64,000 nt of DNA, taken from NCBI GenBank assembly GCA_944325735.1, contig CALVBI010000002.1, forward strand, positions 434,001 to 498,000, written 5' to 3'. The notes beneath the pieces are model-generated. The model did no database searches, had not been told where the DNA came from, and worked only from the letters and a program-made list of their open reading frames with translations. The translations under genes were made by a program, and so were the position numbers. Below are positions 50,894 to 59,653 of the stretch, piece after piece. Source of the DNA: Candidatus Gastranaerophilales bacterium. GTDB lineage: Bacteria; Cyanobacteriota; Vampirovibrionia; Gastranaerophilales; Gastranaerophilaceae. Numbering within the stretch: the stretch's first letter is position 1; each line of letters begins with the position of its first letter.

Positions 50894-51892
50894 TTATTTT
50901 TTAGTTCTTGATAGTGCAAAATTAACTTCATCAAGTTTTTTTACTTTATCTCCAAGCATAATTTTTTCAGCTTCTTCTAAGATTTGAGTTACCATAAAAC
51001 CGTTATCTCCGTCAGAACGAGCTTTTTTGCCGGTTGCACAACAGCTGATAAAGTGTTGGCATTCAAGTTTAAGTGGTTCAATTTCTAAATAATCAAGTTT
51101 AATATTTTGAGTATTGTCTTTTACAAAGTTATCAAAAATGACAAGTTTGTTTTCGGCAACTGTATCATCTAAAATAGCAGTAGCTTTGGTTCCTCTTACA
51201 AGAAGTTGTACATGTTTTCTTGGTGTAATCCAACTGTCAGAAATATGTCCGATTACGCCATCTTCAAATTGTATTCCGATATGTGTAATATCCATAATTT
51301 CATTTTGATCAGATGAACAGCCGACTGCAGAGATTACATGTAAAGGTTCTTTCCCTGTTACATAGCTAATCATTGATACATCATGTGGAGCTAAATCCCA
51401 CATTACACTTCTATCATTTTTAAAGTAATTAACATTTAATCTGTCGCTTTGTGCGTATACGATTTTTCCTAATGCACCTTCTTCAATAAGCATTTTCAAG
51501 CGGTTTACTGCTGGGTGGTATAATAGTAAGTGTCCTACCATTAATACAAGACCTTTATCATGTGCTAATTGTGATAAATCTCTTGCTTCTGCTGCTACTG
51601 TTGAAATAGGTTTTTCTACATAAACATTTTTGCCTGCTTCAAGCATAGCTTTTACCATTTTATAGTGAGTATGGCTTGGTGTTACAACGCATACTCCTGT
51701 GATTTCTTTATTATTTATAATTTCGTGGAAATCTTTAGTAACTTTTACTCCAGGGTATTGTTCTGTTACTTTTTTCAAATTTTCTTCATCAATATCACAT
51801 ACTGTATCAAGTACGTTTAAATTATAAAAATTGCGGACAATATTTCTTCCCCATACACCGCAGCCTATTACTGCAACTTTTTGTTCGTTCAT
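50894..51892 (-). CDS. Gfo/Idh/MocA-family oxidoreductase
   Basis: 332 aa. The N-terminal Rossmann fold begins KVAVIGCGVWGRNIVRNF. VVTPSHTHYKMVKAMLEAGK and NVYVEKPIS (with the EKP Lys) follow, then the C-terminal substrate domain with WDLAPHDVSMISYV. The layout resembles UDP-sugar 3-dehydrogenases such as WlbA. It probably oxidises a nucleotide sugar for surface polysaccharide synthesis. Starts a minus-strand run through nnrD. Confidence 0.9.
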   Translation of the reverse strand: MNEQKVAVIGCGVWGRNIVRNFYNLNVLDTVCDIDEENLKKVTEQYPGVKVTKDFHEIINNKEITGVCVVTPSHTHYKMVKAMLEAGKNVYVEKPISTVAAEARDLSQLAHDKGLVLMVGHLLLYHPAVNRLKMLIEEGALGKIVYAQSDRLNVNYFKNDRSVMWDLAPHDVSMISYVTGKEPLHVISAVGCSSDQNEIMDITHIGIQFEDGVIGHISDSWITPRKHVQLLVRGTKATAILDDTVAENKLVIFDNFVKDNTQNIKLDYLEIEPLKLECQHFISCCATGKKARSDGDNGFMVTQILEEAEKIMLGDKVKKLDEVNFALSRTKK

Positions 51893-52018
51893 GTTAATTC
51901 CCTAATCTTCTTTTTCTCTCATTATTTGTCTGTATACACATGTAAGATATTAAAATATCCTACTTATATCATACTCTGCAAAGATTTTTTTGCAAATTTT
52001 TACGTGATGTTTTACAAA

Positions 52019-52876
52019 TTATTGTTGTTGATTTTGCATTGCATTAAGTCTAATTTGGTGCATTTCCTCACATTTTGAAAAGAATAATTCTCTATCAGTT
52101 TCCGGAAAATATTTTGAAAGTTTTTCCAATAGCGGTTGAGGGAATGCTGAATATTTTGCCATTTGATCTAACATATCATCATTTATAGGATAGATTGATC
52201 TAAAGTTTTTGAAATAAATGCCTTTACTTTCTTCTTCCGAACGTTGAGGATTTTCCATTGCTTTTGTCCCAAGTTTGTAAGTTACATATGTAGAATCAAA
52301 ATATGCAGGTTTGTAACCTTTCATAATTATTCTCATAATAAAATCAAAGTCAGACATTGTTTTAAATTTTTCATCAAAATAATTTTCTTTCTCAATCATT
52401 GACTTTTTGAAAAACATTGCTTGTCTTGCACAAGGCATAACTTGAAATGCATTATGCATAGAAGGCGCAAATAAGAAAACAAAACCTTCAGGGTGTCTGC
52501 AATATGCAGGAGCGAATGTAAAATCAGCATTACTAGCTTCCATTATGTTTACAATATCATATATTGAAGTAATATCATGGATAAAATCGTCGCAACTTAA
52601 AAAAGTTACGTATTTACCTTTTGCTCTCATCACTCCTTTGTTGTATGCATTGAATTTACCCGTATCTCTTTCAGAGTAGAATTTGAAAAAACCTTTGTTT
52701 TTATAGTTTTTAAGCATTTCAATAGTGCCATCATTTGAAGCATTATCAATTACTAAGTGTTCTATATTTGGATAAGTTTGCAAATCTAATAATGAAATTA
52801 ACAGATTAAAGTCATCTGCTAAATTGTTTTCAAGTAAGTTATAAGTTGGTGTGATTATAGTAACAAATGGTTCCAT
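52019..52876 (-). CDS. Glycosyltransferase family 2
   Basis: 285 aa. The GT-A fold is evident: FVTIITPTYNLLENNLADDF at the start, HLVIDNASNDGTIEMLKNY, and YVTFLSCDDFIHD, where the DxD-like metal site is C-D-D. A C-terminal helical tail is present. No membrane helix. It transfers a sugar in envelope or capsule synthesis; acceptor unknown. ATTAAAGGAGT lies before the ATG. Confidence 0.9.
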   Translation of the reverse strand: MEPFVTIITPTYNLLENNLADDFNLLISLLDLQTYPNIEHLVIDNASNDGTIEMLKNYKNKGFFKFYSERDTGKFNAYNKGVMRAKGKYVTFLSCDDFIHDITSIYDIVNIMEASNADFTFAPAYCRHPEGFVFLFAPSMHNAFQVMPCARQAMFFKKSMIEKENYFDEKFKTMSDFDFIMRIIMKGYKPAYFDSTYVTYKLGTKAMENPQRSEEESKGIYFKNFRSIYPINDDMLDQMAKYSAFPQPLLEKLSKYFPETDRELFFSKCEEMHQIRLNAMQNQQQ

Positions 52877-53045
52877 TTTTACTCCTTTAAATTAATGGTT
52901 AATTTCTTTAAATATAGCATAAATCAATATTTTTGACGAATTGTTACGAGATGTAAATTCTACAAAAAAAATACGGTAAAAATATCTATTATGAGTTTAA
53001 ATGTATGTATCTGCGAAGTGTTTATTAAGAGTATAGGAGGTTATC

Positions 53046-53477
53046 ATGAGTCAGTATGGTCAGTATACGTCTGTTTCTCCTGCCGAAGTTGGTTTAATGA
53101 CAGGAATGATTGGTGCAGGTATTGGGTATACTTTAGCACCTAGAAAATACAATCTAGAACAGCTTTTAACTCAAAAGCCAGATGTGTTTGAAAAATCTAT
53201 TCCTCAAAAATATTTAAGTAAAGCTACAGAACCTCAAAAGAATGCTCATAAACTTTTGGTTAATGCAAGAAAATCAATTTTAGAAGCATCTAAAACAAAT
53301 ACTGGAGAAGCAAAATTGGCCGAACTTATTAGATCTCCAAAGTTGGAAAATGCTTACAAAGCCATAAAAAGTTTTTTACCTAAAGCAAGAGCCCAAACTG
53401 CTATTGTATTAGGTGTAGTTGGAGGTTTTATAGGTGCTTTGTCTAAGATAATTTTCTTTGGAGATAAAAATCCTTAG
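53046..53477 (+). CDS. Hypothetical protein with two glycine-rich hydrophobic helices
   Basis: 143 aa, not recognised. Residues 12-31 (AEVGLMTGMIGAGIGYTLAP) and 120-140 (TAIVLGVVGGFIGALSKIIF) are glycine-zipper hydrophobic segments separated by a basic helical domain. DVFEKS at 46-51 recalls the QDTFEKS motif of the 5'-nucleotidase. No cleavable signal. ATAGGAGGTTATC is a strong ribosome-binding site. It is convergent with dacB with a 4-bp overlap. Possibly a small membrane or exported protein. Confidence 0.65.
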   Translation: MSQYGQYTSVSPAEVGLMTGMIGAGIGYTLAPRKYNLEQLLTQKPDVFEKSIPQKYLSKATEPQKNAHKLLVNARKSILEASKTNTGEAKLAELIRSPKLENAYKAIKSFLPKARAQTAIVLGVVGGFIGALSKIIFFGDKNP

Positions 53478-54823
53478 TATGATGTGTAAATATCTCTAAT
53501 GATATATTCTTCAAGAGATTTTTTGTCATTTGATTTTGTTTTTGGATCATTAATCATAATATCAAATGCATAAGTCTTTCCGCTTCTTGAAGTAATATAT
53601 CCAGCAATACCGCTCACGTCTGATAAAGTTCCAGTTTTAGCTCTCAGATTATCTTTAAAATAAAGCATTCTATTTTTTAGTGTGCCTTCTCCTGCTGTAG
53701 GCATAGAATTTTTTAATGTTTCATTTTTGAATTGTTTGACAAGATAATCTGTCATAAAATTAGCTGTGATTATGTTATTTTTTGAAACTCCACTGCCATC
53801 TACAATTTTAATATCTTGAGCGTCAATGCCTATTTTATTAAAATAAGCATTAAGCATTTCTTGTGAGTGTTGTAGTGAGCCTGTGTTATTTACTAATTTA
53901 GCTCCTGCTAATTTGAATACTGTCTCTGCAACAAAATTATTGCTGTCCATTAATATTGCTTTAATAGCTTGTGATATCGGGTGTTTTATTTCTGCGACAA
54001 GATATACATTTGTGGTAGGTGTTTTCTTTTGTGGAAAACCTCCATAGTAATCCATTTTTGCAGATTGTATTGCATCTTCAAGTCTCAGTATAAAATATCT
54101 TTTAGGATTGTTAATTGGAATTTCTTCTGTAATTTGTTTATTTATAGTCCCTGATATATTCAAAATATTTGGAGCAATACTGTTATTTCTGTTTAATTCA
54201 ATGTCATTTTCTTTGCCAGTTGTAACAAGGTTCATAAATGTTATTGGATAAAATTTATTTGTATAAATTTGTGCAGGAGAACCTGGATTTGTTGGTGAAA
54301 TAATAATACTTAATAAATTCTTATCAATATTGTATGAACTGAATTTTGGCATTAGTGGATTTAAGTCGTCATCCCATTGCCAGCCTTCGCCCCATTCTGT
54401 TTTGTCAAAAATATAATCATCTATGTATATAATTTTTGGAGAGGTTATCTTTTTGTCTTTAACTGCTTTTTCCATTAAAGAATTTAAGCCAGCTGAAGTT
54501 AGAAAAGGATCAGCTCCAAGTTTTAAATATAAATCATTATTTGTTGTTTTATACAATTTTGTTGAAAATTCATAATCATCACCAAGTGTATCAATTGATG
54601 CTCCAAGTGTAATTAATTTTAATGTAGAAGCAGGCATAGTAGGTTGTTTGTCATTTAATTTGTATATAACTTTTCCAGTTTCTACATCTTTTACGGACAC
54701 TGATACTGCACCTTTATTAATATCTGATTGTGCAATTGTTTTATCAATTGCAACTGAATAAGTTTTTGCTTGAGTTGTCATTATTAAAAGTAATGTAATT
54801 AAAATATTAAATAATTTTTTCAT
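53474..54823 (-). CDS. dacB: D-alanyl-D-alanine carboxypeptidase/endopeptidase (PBP4 type)
   Basis: 449 aa with signal peptide (KKLFNILITLLLIMTTQAK). Peptidase S13 active-site motifs: SxxK at Ser66-Lys69 (MPASTLKLITL), SxN-like SGVSKNN, and KTG in LRAKTGTLSDVSGIAGY. It trims or cleaves peptidoglycan peptides in the periplasm. Its start overlaps the nitrilase stop (ATGA), making it the last gene of a five-gene minus-strand block. Confidence 0.92.
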   Translation of the reverse strand: MKKLFNILITLLLIMTTQAKTYSVAIDKTIAQSDINKGAVSVSVKDVETGKVIYKLNDKQPTMPASTLKLITLGASIDTLGDDYEFSTKLYKTTNNDLYLKLGADPFLTSAGLNSLMEKAVKDKKITSPKIIYIDDYIFDKTEWGEGWQWDDDLNPLMPKFSSYNIDKNLLSIIISPTNPGSPAQIYTNKFYPITFMNLVTTGKENDIELNRNNSIAPNILNISGTINKQITEEIPINNPKRYFILRLEDAIQSAKMDYYGGFPQKKTPTTNVYLVAEIKHPISQAIKAILMDSNNFVAETVFKLAGAKLVNNTGSLQHSQEMLNAYFNKIGIDAQDIKIVDGSGVSKNNIITANFMTDYLVKQFKNETLKNSMPTAGEGTLKNRMLYFKDNLRAKTGTLSDVSGIAGYITSRSGKTYAFDIMINDPKTKSNDKKSLEEYIIRDIYTSY

Positions 54824-55638
54824 ACTTTTTTTACCTCATAAGTTTCTCTAATATCATTAATACAAGTGCATTTATTTCTGAATTCATACATTTCATTAAA
54901 ATCTAAAGTTGCATCCATAGCACCTTCTTTTTGATCTTTAATTTCGGATATTGAATCTCCTTTATAATCAATAATTCTTGAATGTCCGATATTCCATTCT
55001 CCGTCTTCTATGTATCCTGATTGAGTTAATGCAACCATAAATGATTGGTTTTCAACAGCTCTGCATCTTGTCATACATTCCCAAGGAATAGGTTTCTTTA
55101 AGCCCCAAGCTGCACAATTTATTAATAAGTCTGCTCCAGCCTTGCGATATACTCTATAAATTTCAGGAAATCTTATATCATAACAAATTGTAAGTCCTGT
55201 ATTTATTCCTTCAATATCTACCATTACTGGGGATTTCCCAACTTCTACAAATTTCCCTTCATCAGAGCCGTAATATGAAAATAGGTGGTTTTTTGAATAT
55301 GTTGTAACAAGCTCACCTTTTCTATTTATTACAGGACAAGTATTATAGTAATGCTCATTTTCTTTAGAAATGAAACTGCCGCCAATAATCCAAGTTTTAT
55401 ATTTTTTTGCAATTTCAGATAGAAAATTGATTGTATCACTATTATTTATTTCTTCGGCACTTTCTCTAAAATGCTTAGGAGACCAGCCTACAGTCCATAC
55501 TTCAGGTAAGACTATAATATCTACACCTGCTTTTACATCTCTTTCTACAAGCATATTAACTTTATCAAAGTTTGCTTTTTTATCCCCAATTTTAGAACAC
55601 ATCTGAATTGCAGATATGTTTATTTTTTTTTGTCCCAT
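54820..55638 (-). CDS. Carbon-nitrogen hydrolase (nitrilase superfamily)
   Basis: 272 aa. The Glu-Lys-Cys triad is visible: Glu46 in VLPEVW, Lys116 in YSKNHLFSYY, Cys152 in GLTICYDIRFPEIYR. It hydrolyses an amide bond, perhaps of omega-amidase type; the FSYYGSDEGKF stretch fits that subgroup. Substrate is inference. It overlaps dacB by 4 bp and the acyltransferase gene by 19 bp. Confidence 0.9.
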   Translation of the reverse strand: MGQKKINISAIQMCSKIGDKKANFDKVNMLVERDVKAGVDIIVLPEVWTVGWSPKHFRESAEEINNSDTINFLSEIAKKYKTWIIGGSFISKENEHYYNTCPVINRKGELVTTYSKNHLFSYYGSDEGKFVEVGKSPVMVDIEGINTGLTICYDIRFPEIYRVYRKAGADLLINCAAWGLKKPIPWECMTRCRAVENQSFMVALTQSGYIEDGEWNIGHSRIIDYKGDSISEIKDQKEGAMDATLDFNEMYEFRNKCTCINDIRETYEVKKV

Positions 55639-56300
55639 ACTTTTTGTTTTTTTGCCTCGTTGTATATTTCAGGAGCTTTCGCTTCTAAATTGAGTAATTG
55701 TGTTCTTATATTTTCTTTTGCAGCAGATAATTCTTCATCTGTTGCATTTTCATTTACATAGATTGGTTCGCCGTATAAATTTAATATTTTACAATCTCCT
55801 AGTGGAGTTGTCATTTTATCCCAGGATGGAAGATTTATGAATGTTTTTTGCGGAGAATACCAGTGTGCTGGTACTATTGGAGCCCCAGACATTTGTGCAA
55901 GTTTCACTGCACCATTTTTAACTTTGTGTAAAGGTCCGTGAGGCCCGTCTACCATTATTCCAACGCATTCCCCGTTTTTTAGCCTTGTAAGCATTTGCAT
56001 TGTTGATTCTACAGCCCCTTTTTTGCCTGCAGAACCTCTTACAACTTTAAACCCCCATTTTTCTACGGCTCTTGCAACAACTTCTCCGTCAATAGAATTG
56101 CTAACAAGAATACTTGTGTTAGCTTTGTCTTCTAGTCCATGAACTAAAAATTGATTTGCATGCCACATTGCATAAATACAAGGTTTTAGGTTCGGGTTAT
56201 TGTATTCATGAATGTGTGTGAAAATTTCTTGAAGCCTCATTAATCTGTAGGCTGTGTTTGCTAAAAAATCTATATTGCTATCATTAATTAATCTTACCAT
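55620..56300 (-). CDS. DUF374 / lysophospholipid acyltransferase-family protein
   Basis: 226 aa. CIYAMWHANQFLVHGL is the DUF374 version of the acyltransferase HxxxxD motif region (W-H-x-x-x-x), and GIMVDGPHGPLHKVKNGAVK with MSGAPIVPAHWY is its most conserved block. DUF374 proteins are related to LpxL-type acyltransferases and are often near lipid A genes. The acceptor is unknown. Middle gene of the five-gene block. Confidence 0.85.
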   Translation of the reverse strand: MVRLINDSNIDFLANTAYRLMRLQEIFTHIHEYNNPNLKPCIYAMWHANQFLVHGLEDKANTSILVSNSIDGEVVARAVEKWGFKVVRGSAGKKGAVESTMQMLTRLKNGECVGIMVDGPHGPLHKVKNGAVKLAQMSGAPIVPAHWYSPQKTFINLPSWDKMTTPLGDCKILNLYGEPIYVNENATDEELSAAKENIRTQLLNLEAKAPEIYNEAKKQKVWDKKK

Positions 56301-56339
56301 GCTTTGATTATATCATAGTTAGAATTAAAGTTAATCTTA

Positions 56340-57029
56340 TTAATTTTTATAACAAGGTATTTCAAAAATATTCCTGTCTATTTCATTAAAGTTTTTTATA
56401 ATTTGTGATACAGCAGGAATGTTTTTATATAAATCTTCGCTTTCCATAGATGCTATTGCAATAATTTTTCCAATACCTGCAGCTCTTGCGGATTCTATAC
56501 CTGATACTGCATCTTCTACGACTATACATTCTTCTGGTTTAAGATTTAATTTCTCTGCAGCTCTTATATAAATATCCGGAGCTGGTTTGCCTGGTAAAGT
56601 TCCGTCTGCATATACGATTTTTTCTATATCAAACCATTTCGCAAGTTTAAATTCTTCAATATAAAAATCAACGTTATCTTTTTCAGACATTGTAGCTATT
56701 GTGTGTGGTATATTATTTTCTTGTAAATAATCTAAAAATTCAATTGCGCCTGGGGCAAGTTTTGTGTTTTCATAATCTTTTCTGCACATATCTCGATATA
56801 CTGCTTCTTTTTCTTTCGCAAAAGATTCTACTAATTCAGGAGAAGGCTTTTTACCTATAAGATATGCGATAATATCTTCATTTGTTCTACCAAACATATA
56901 ATCGCGCATTTCTTCATCAGTGAATGCGTGATCTCTTAGCCTTTTAGAAAATTCTCTCCAAGCTTCTTGGTGTTTTTCTGAATCAAAAAATAATGTGCCG
57001 TTAAAATCGAAAATAATACCTTTGTACAT
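56340..57029 (-). CDS. HAD-family hydrolase (beta-phosphoglucomutase/phosphatase-like)
   Basis: 229 aa. HAD motif I is IIFDFNGTL with nucleophile Asp8, but position 10 is Asn rather than the usual acid/base Asp. The cap domain lies at about 16-90. Motif II is TIATMSEKDN, motif III Lys is in PGKPAPDIY, motif IV is VVEDAVSGIESARAAG. The layout matches the PGMB subfamily. The Asn suggests altered or slower chemistry, although FDFNGT occurs in some family members. 8 bp upstream lies the TPR gene. Confidence 0.88.
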   Translation of the reverse strand: MYKGIIFDFNGTLFFDSEKHQEAWREFSKRLRDHAFTDEEMRDYMFGRTNEDIIAYLIGKKPSPELVESFAKEKEAVYRDMCRKDYENTKLAPGAIEFLDYLQENNIPHTIATMSEKDNVDFYIEEFKLAKWFDIEKIVYADGTLPGKPAPDIYIRAAEKLNLKPEECIVVEDAVSGIESARAAGIGKIIAIASMESEDLYKNIPAVSQIIKNFNEIDRNIFEIPCYKN

Positions 57030-57036
57030 AATGCCT

Positions 57037-57660
57037 CTACATTTGCTCTTGTATTAATTTATTATAGTATTCTATATATGTCTTAGCTGATTTTTCTTTA
57101 TTTAGTTGTTTGTATACATATGCTAAATTGTAGTGAAAATCAGGAACAGTGTTTTTTAAATCAATTGCTGTTAAAAGTTCAAATTTAGCTTTCCCATATT
57201 TCCCTAATTTTATATATGCACATGCAAGATTATAGTGTGCATATGGATATTCAGGTTTTAGTTTAATAACTTTTTTATACTGTTCTATTGCCATATTAGG
57301 ACGTCCGTCTTGAAGATAGATGTTTCCTAAATTGTAATAAGCTTTATAGTATTTATTATCCAATTCAATTGCTTTATTATACATAAAAGTTGCTTCATCT
57401 ATTTTTCCTTGGTCTTGTAAAATGTTGCCAAGTAAAAGCCAGTTTTGTGCAGATCTTTCATTTTCAGGAATTGTTAAAAATAGATTGAAAGCACTTTTAA
57501 TATCGTTTTCAGCGTAGAAAACATTTGCTTGATTTGATATGTTTTGGTATTGCTCAGATTGAACAAATTTAGGAGCTTCTTTTGCTTTTGGTAAAGAAAA
57601 TGCCAAAGTGCAATTTGAGCTTATTAATAAAATTGATAATAAATATATAAATCTTTTCAT
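57037..57660 (-). CDS. Secreted/periplasmic TPR protein
   Basis: 207 aa with an N-terminal hydrophobic signal (MKRFIYLLSILLISSNCTLA). SSNC could be a lipobox-like site (cleavage before Cys17), although it is not canonical. At least four TPR units follow, e.g. NWLLLGNILQDQGKIDEATF, AYYNLGNIYLQDGRPNMAIE, AHYNLACAYIKLGKYGKAKF. It mediates protein contacts in the envelope. First gene of the block ending in dacB. Confidence 0.85.
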   Translation of the reverse strand: MKRFIYLLSILLISSNCTLAFSLPKAKEAPKFVQSEQYQNISNQANVFYAENDIKSAFNLFLTIPENERSAQNWLLLGNILQDQGKIDEATFMYNKAIELDNKYYKAYYNLGNIYLQDGRPNMAIEQYKKVIKLKPEYPYAHYNLACAYIKLGKYGKAKFELLTAIDLKNTVPDFHYNLAYVYKQLNKEKSAKTYIEYYNKLIQEQM

Positions 57661-57702
57661 AAGAGGATTATAAAATAAATTAAAAAAAATATCCAGAAAA
57701 AT

Positions 57703-57730
57703 TTGACTTTATTTTTAAATATTCCATAAT
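57703..57730 (+). promoter_or_regulatory. Promoter of candidate small transcript
   Basis: TTGACT (57703-57708), 16-bp spacer, CATAAT (57725-57730): five of six consensus matches in each hexamer. Start is expected near 57737. Confidence 0.6.
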
Positions 57731-57736
57731 GTCATT

Positions 57737-57800
57737 GATGTCTCTTTTACTGATTTAATACCCGCATCTTAACTCCTTGGTGCGGGTATTCCTTTTTTTT
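57737..57800 (+). ncRNA. Candidate small RNA of about 64 nt
   Basis: Between a good promoter and a strong intrinsic terminator there is no reading frame. The RNA would be a short unstructured 5' part followed by the terminator hairpin. It lies between the divergent TPR gene and pilin 5. It could instead be an attenuated leader of pilin 5, although that gene has its own promoter further down. Confidence 0.4.
57757..57800 (+). terminator. Strong intrinsic terminator with no upstream gene
   Basis: AATACCCGCA and TGCGGGTATT form a perfect 10-bp stem with a 14-nt loop, followed by CC and eight T. No plus-strand gene lies upstream; the nearest gene is divergent. Confidence 0.8.
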
Positions 57801-57818
57801 ATTGTTGTTTATTTGGTA

Positions 57819-57847
57819 TTGCTATTGTGTATAAAATTTGTTATAAT
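57819..57847 (+). promoter_or_regulatory. Promoter of pilin 5
   Basis: TTGCTA (57819-57824), 17-bp spacer, TATAAT (57842-57847) preceded by TGT. The TTTGTTATAATTA string is identical to that upstream of pilin 2. Confidence 0.6.
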
Positions 57848-57886
57848 TACAACTAGAAATTACTTTTATTATATGAGGATGATTGT

Positions 57887-58621
57887 ATGGTTGCAAAAAA
57901 AGCATTTACTTTAGCAGAAGTTCTTGTTACCTTGGGTGTTCTGGGTGTTGTCGCTGCGATTACTATGCCTACGTTGATTGGTGGTACAAAGCCAAAAGAA
58001 TTGGAAGCTCAATTTAAAAAAGCTCATTCTTTATTATCTCAAGTTCTAGTTTCTGTTGTAAATGAAAAGGGAATTGGTTTGAGAAGAACTTTTGCAACAT
58101 ATAATGGTGTAACTTATGCAAATGCATCAGAAATTTATAATGCTTTTTATAATAATTTAAAAATTGTTGGAACTTGTAATTATACAACAAAAGTTAAGAA
58201 TTATTCAAAAACATCTGATAATCCTTTTATTGATAGAGGAACTCCATATCCTAATAAATTATTATCAAATGGTATGTGTTTTAATGTTTCTGTTTGTGCA
58301 GGTCAAATTAACTTAACAATAGATATAAATGGTGCTAAAAAACCACCTAATACTTTAGGACACGATATTTTCTTTTTTGATGTAGATGATAATGATTCTT
58401 TAAATCCTAAAAGAATGACTAAATTATTGACAGATGATGAAGTTGAAGAAACAAAGAAGCAGGATGCTGCTGGAGCTGAAAATATATCATCTCAAAGTGG
58501 AGATCCTTGTTCTGCAAAATCTGGACAGAGAGGAAATGGTTTAGGCTGTGCTTATTATGCTTTAATTAATAAAAATCCTGATGATAGTTCTAAGACTTAT
58601 TGGGATAATTTGCCTAAATAA
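57887..58621 (+). CDS. Pilin-like protein 5 (no G tract)
   Basis: 244 aa. The very short leader MVAKKA precedes FTLAEVLVTLGVLGVVAAIT. The soluble domain contains four or more Cys and the shared block IDINGAKKPPNTLGHDIFFF. GAGGATG lies before the ATG. No homopolymer is present in the leader, but its promoter matches that of pilin 2. Likely a pseudopilin or minor pilin. Confidence 0.85.
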   Translation: MVAKKAFTLAEVLVTLGVLGVVAAITMPTLIGGTKPKELEAQFKKAHSLLSQVLVSVVNEKGIGLRRTFATYNGVTYANASEIYNAFYNNLKIVGTCNYTTKVKNYSKTSDNPFIDRGTPYPNKLLSNGMCFNVSVCAGQINLTIDINGAKKPPNTLGHDIFFFDVDDNDSLNPKRMTKLLTDDEVEETKKQDAAGAENISSQSGDPCSAKSGQRGNGLGCAYYALINKNPDDSSKTYWDNLPK

Positions 58622-58652
58622 AAAGAGGTTGAAAAAATTTTTCCAACCTCTA
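58617..58652 (-). terminator. Terminator of the glycine-rich protein gene
   Basis: AGAGGTTG and CAACCTCT form an 8-bp stem with an A/T loop; on the minus strand it is followed by TTTTTATTT. It lies 27 bp after the gene at 58679 and may also overlap the end of pilin 5. Confidence 0.6.
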
Positions 58653-58678
58653 TACACACTTTGCACACTATATATTTT

Positions 58679-59488
58679 TTATTTTGCGGTTGCAAGTGCT
58701 ACGCCTACACCTGCTATACCTCCTATTAATGCTGCCCAGAACGGTTTGTTTTTTGCACCTGCACAGAATGCTTTTAGTAGGTATTTTGCTGATACTGCTG
58801 CTGCGCCACCAAATACGGCACCACCTGCGATATTACCTGCAATTTTCTTAGCTCTTTCGCTTCTGCCTACAGGTTGTCCTGTTAATTCTGAAACGTTTTC
58901 TTCTGCAGTCTTTTTATCAGCTAATCCGAGTGTTACAGTTTGTAAGAATCCTTGAGTAAATGAGCCTCTGCCGTATTTTCTTATGTCATCTGTAATTGAA
59001 CAGCCATATTGTTGTGCATATAATGTTGAAGCACGGTTTGCTATTGCTTCATCATTTGCTTCAGGGTGCAAACTTCTGACACTTTCTTTAAAGTCATTAT
59101 ATGCAAGCTGTATCTGCTGTTGTTCATTTCTCATTATTTTGTCGTGAAGATATGTTGCTTTTTTGGCAACCCCTTCCATCGGGGAATTCAGTTTTAAGTC
59201 TGCTTCACGCCAGTTTTGCTGCTGTCTTACGCGGGCATCGGTCATGAAGTCCTGATATTTCTGATAATTTTTGTAGTAATCTTCATAATTATATGCCCCG
59301 CCGGAATACATAGGCATAACAGGATACATACCGCCGCCAAAGATACTTCCGTTCATACTCATCATTGGGTTTGCCATTCCTAATGGTGTGTATAAATCCA
59401 TATCCGTTAAATCGTTTAATGCTACTTGGTTATTGTATATATTCGGAAATAATCCGTACATACTTGCAGCCATATTGAAGTCTGCCAT
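58679..59488 (-). CDS. Hypothetical protein with Met/Gly-rich N-terminus and C-terminal hydrophobic pair
   Basis: 269 aa, not recognised. Residues 1-75 are Met-, Gly- and Tyr-rich (NGSIFGGGMYPVMPMYSGGA). The middle (80-200) is helical and charged. The C-terminus has two glycine/alanine-rich hydrophobic segments (IAGNIAGGAVFGGAAAVSAK and ALIGGIAGVGVALATAK). No signal peptide. AATTTGGAGGTTAGG upstream of the ATG is a good ribosome-binding site. GC content is higher than neighbours in the 3' half. The general layout is like the protein at 53046. Confidence 0.7.
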   Translation of the reverse strand: MADFNMAASMYGLFPNIYNNQVALNDLTDMDLYTPLGMANPMMSMNGSIFGGGMYPVMPMYSGGAYNYEDYYKNYQKYQDFMTDARVRQQQNWREADLKLNSPMEGVAKKATYLHDKIMRNEQQQIQLAYNDFKESVRSLHPEANDEAIANRASTLYAQQYGCSITDDIRKYGRGSFTQGFLQTVTLGLADKKTAEENVSELTGQPVGRSERAKKIAGNIAGGAVFGGAAAVSAKYLLKAFCAGAKNKPFWAALIGGIAGVGVALATAK

Positions 59489-59653
59489 AACCTAACCTCC
59501 AAATTGAATTTTCTAACCTACCTTACTTATATAAAAACTTTGTGTGTTTTGAAATTGCTTTTTTATCATTATTTATGTTACAATTTCGTAACAATAGTGT
59601 ATTGCATAAATATTTAAATATATGTAATATGGTCTTATAATGAGGTATAGCAG

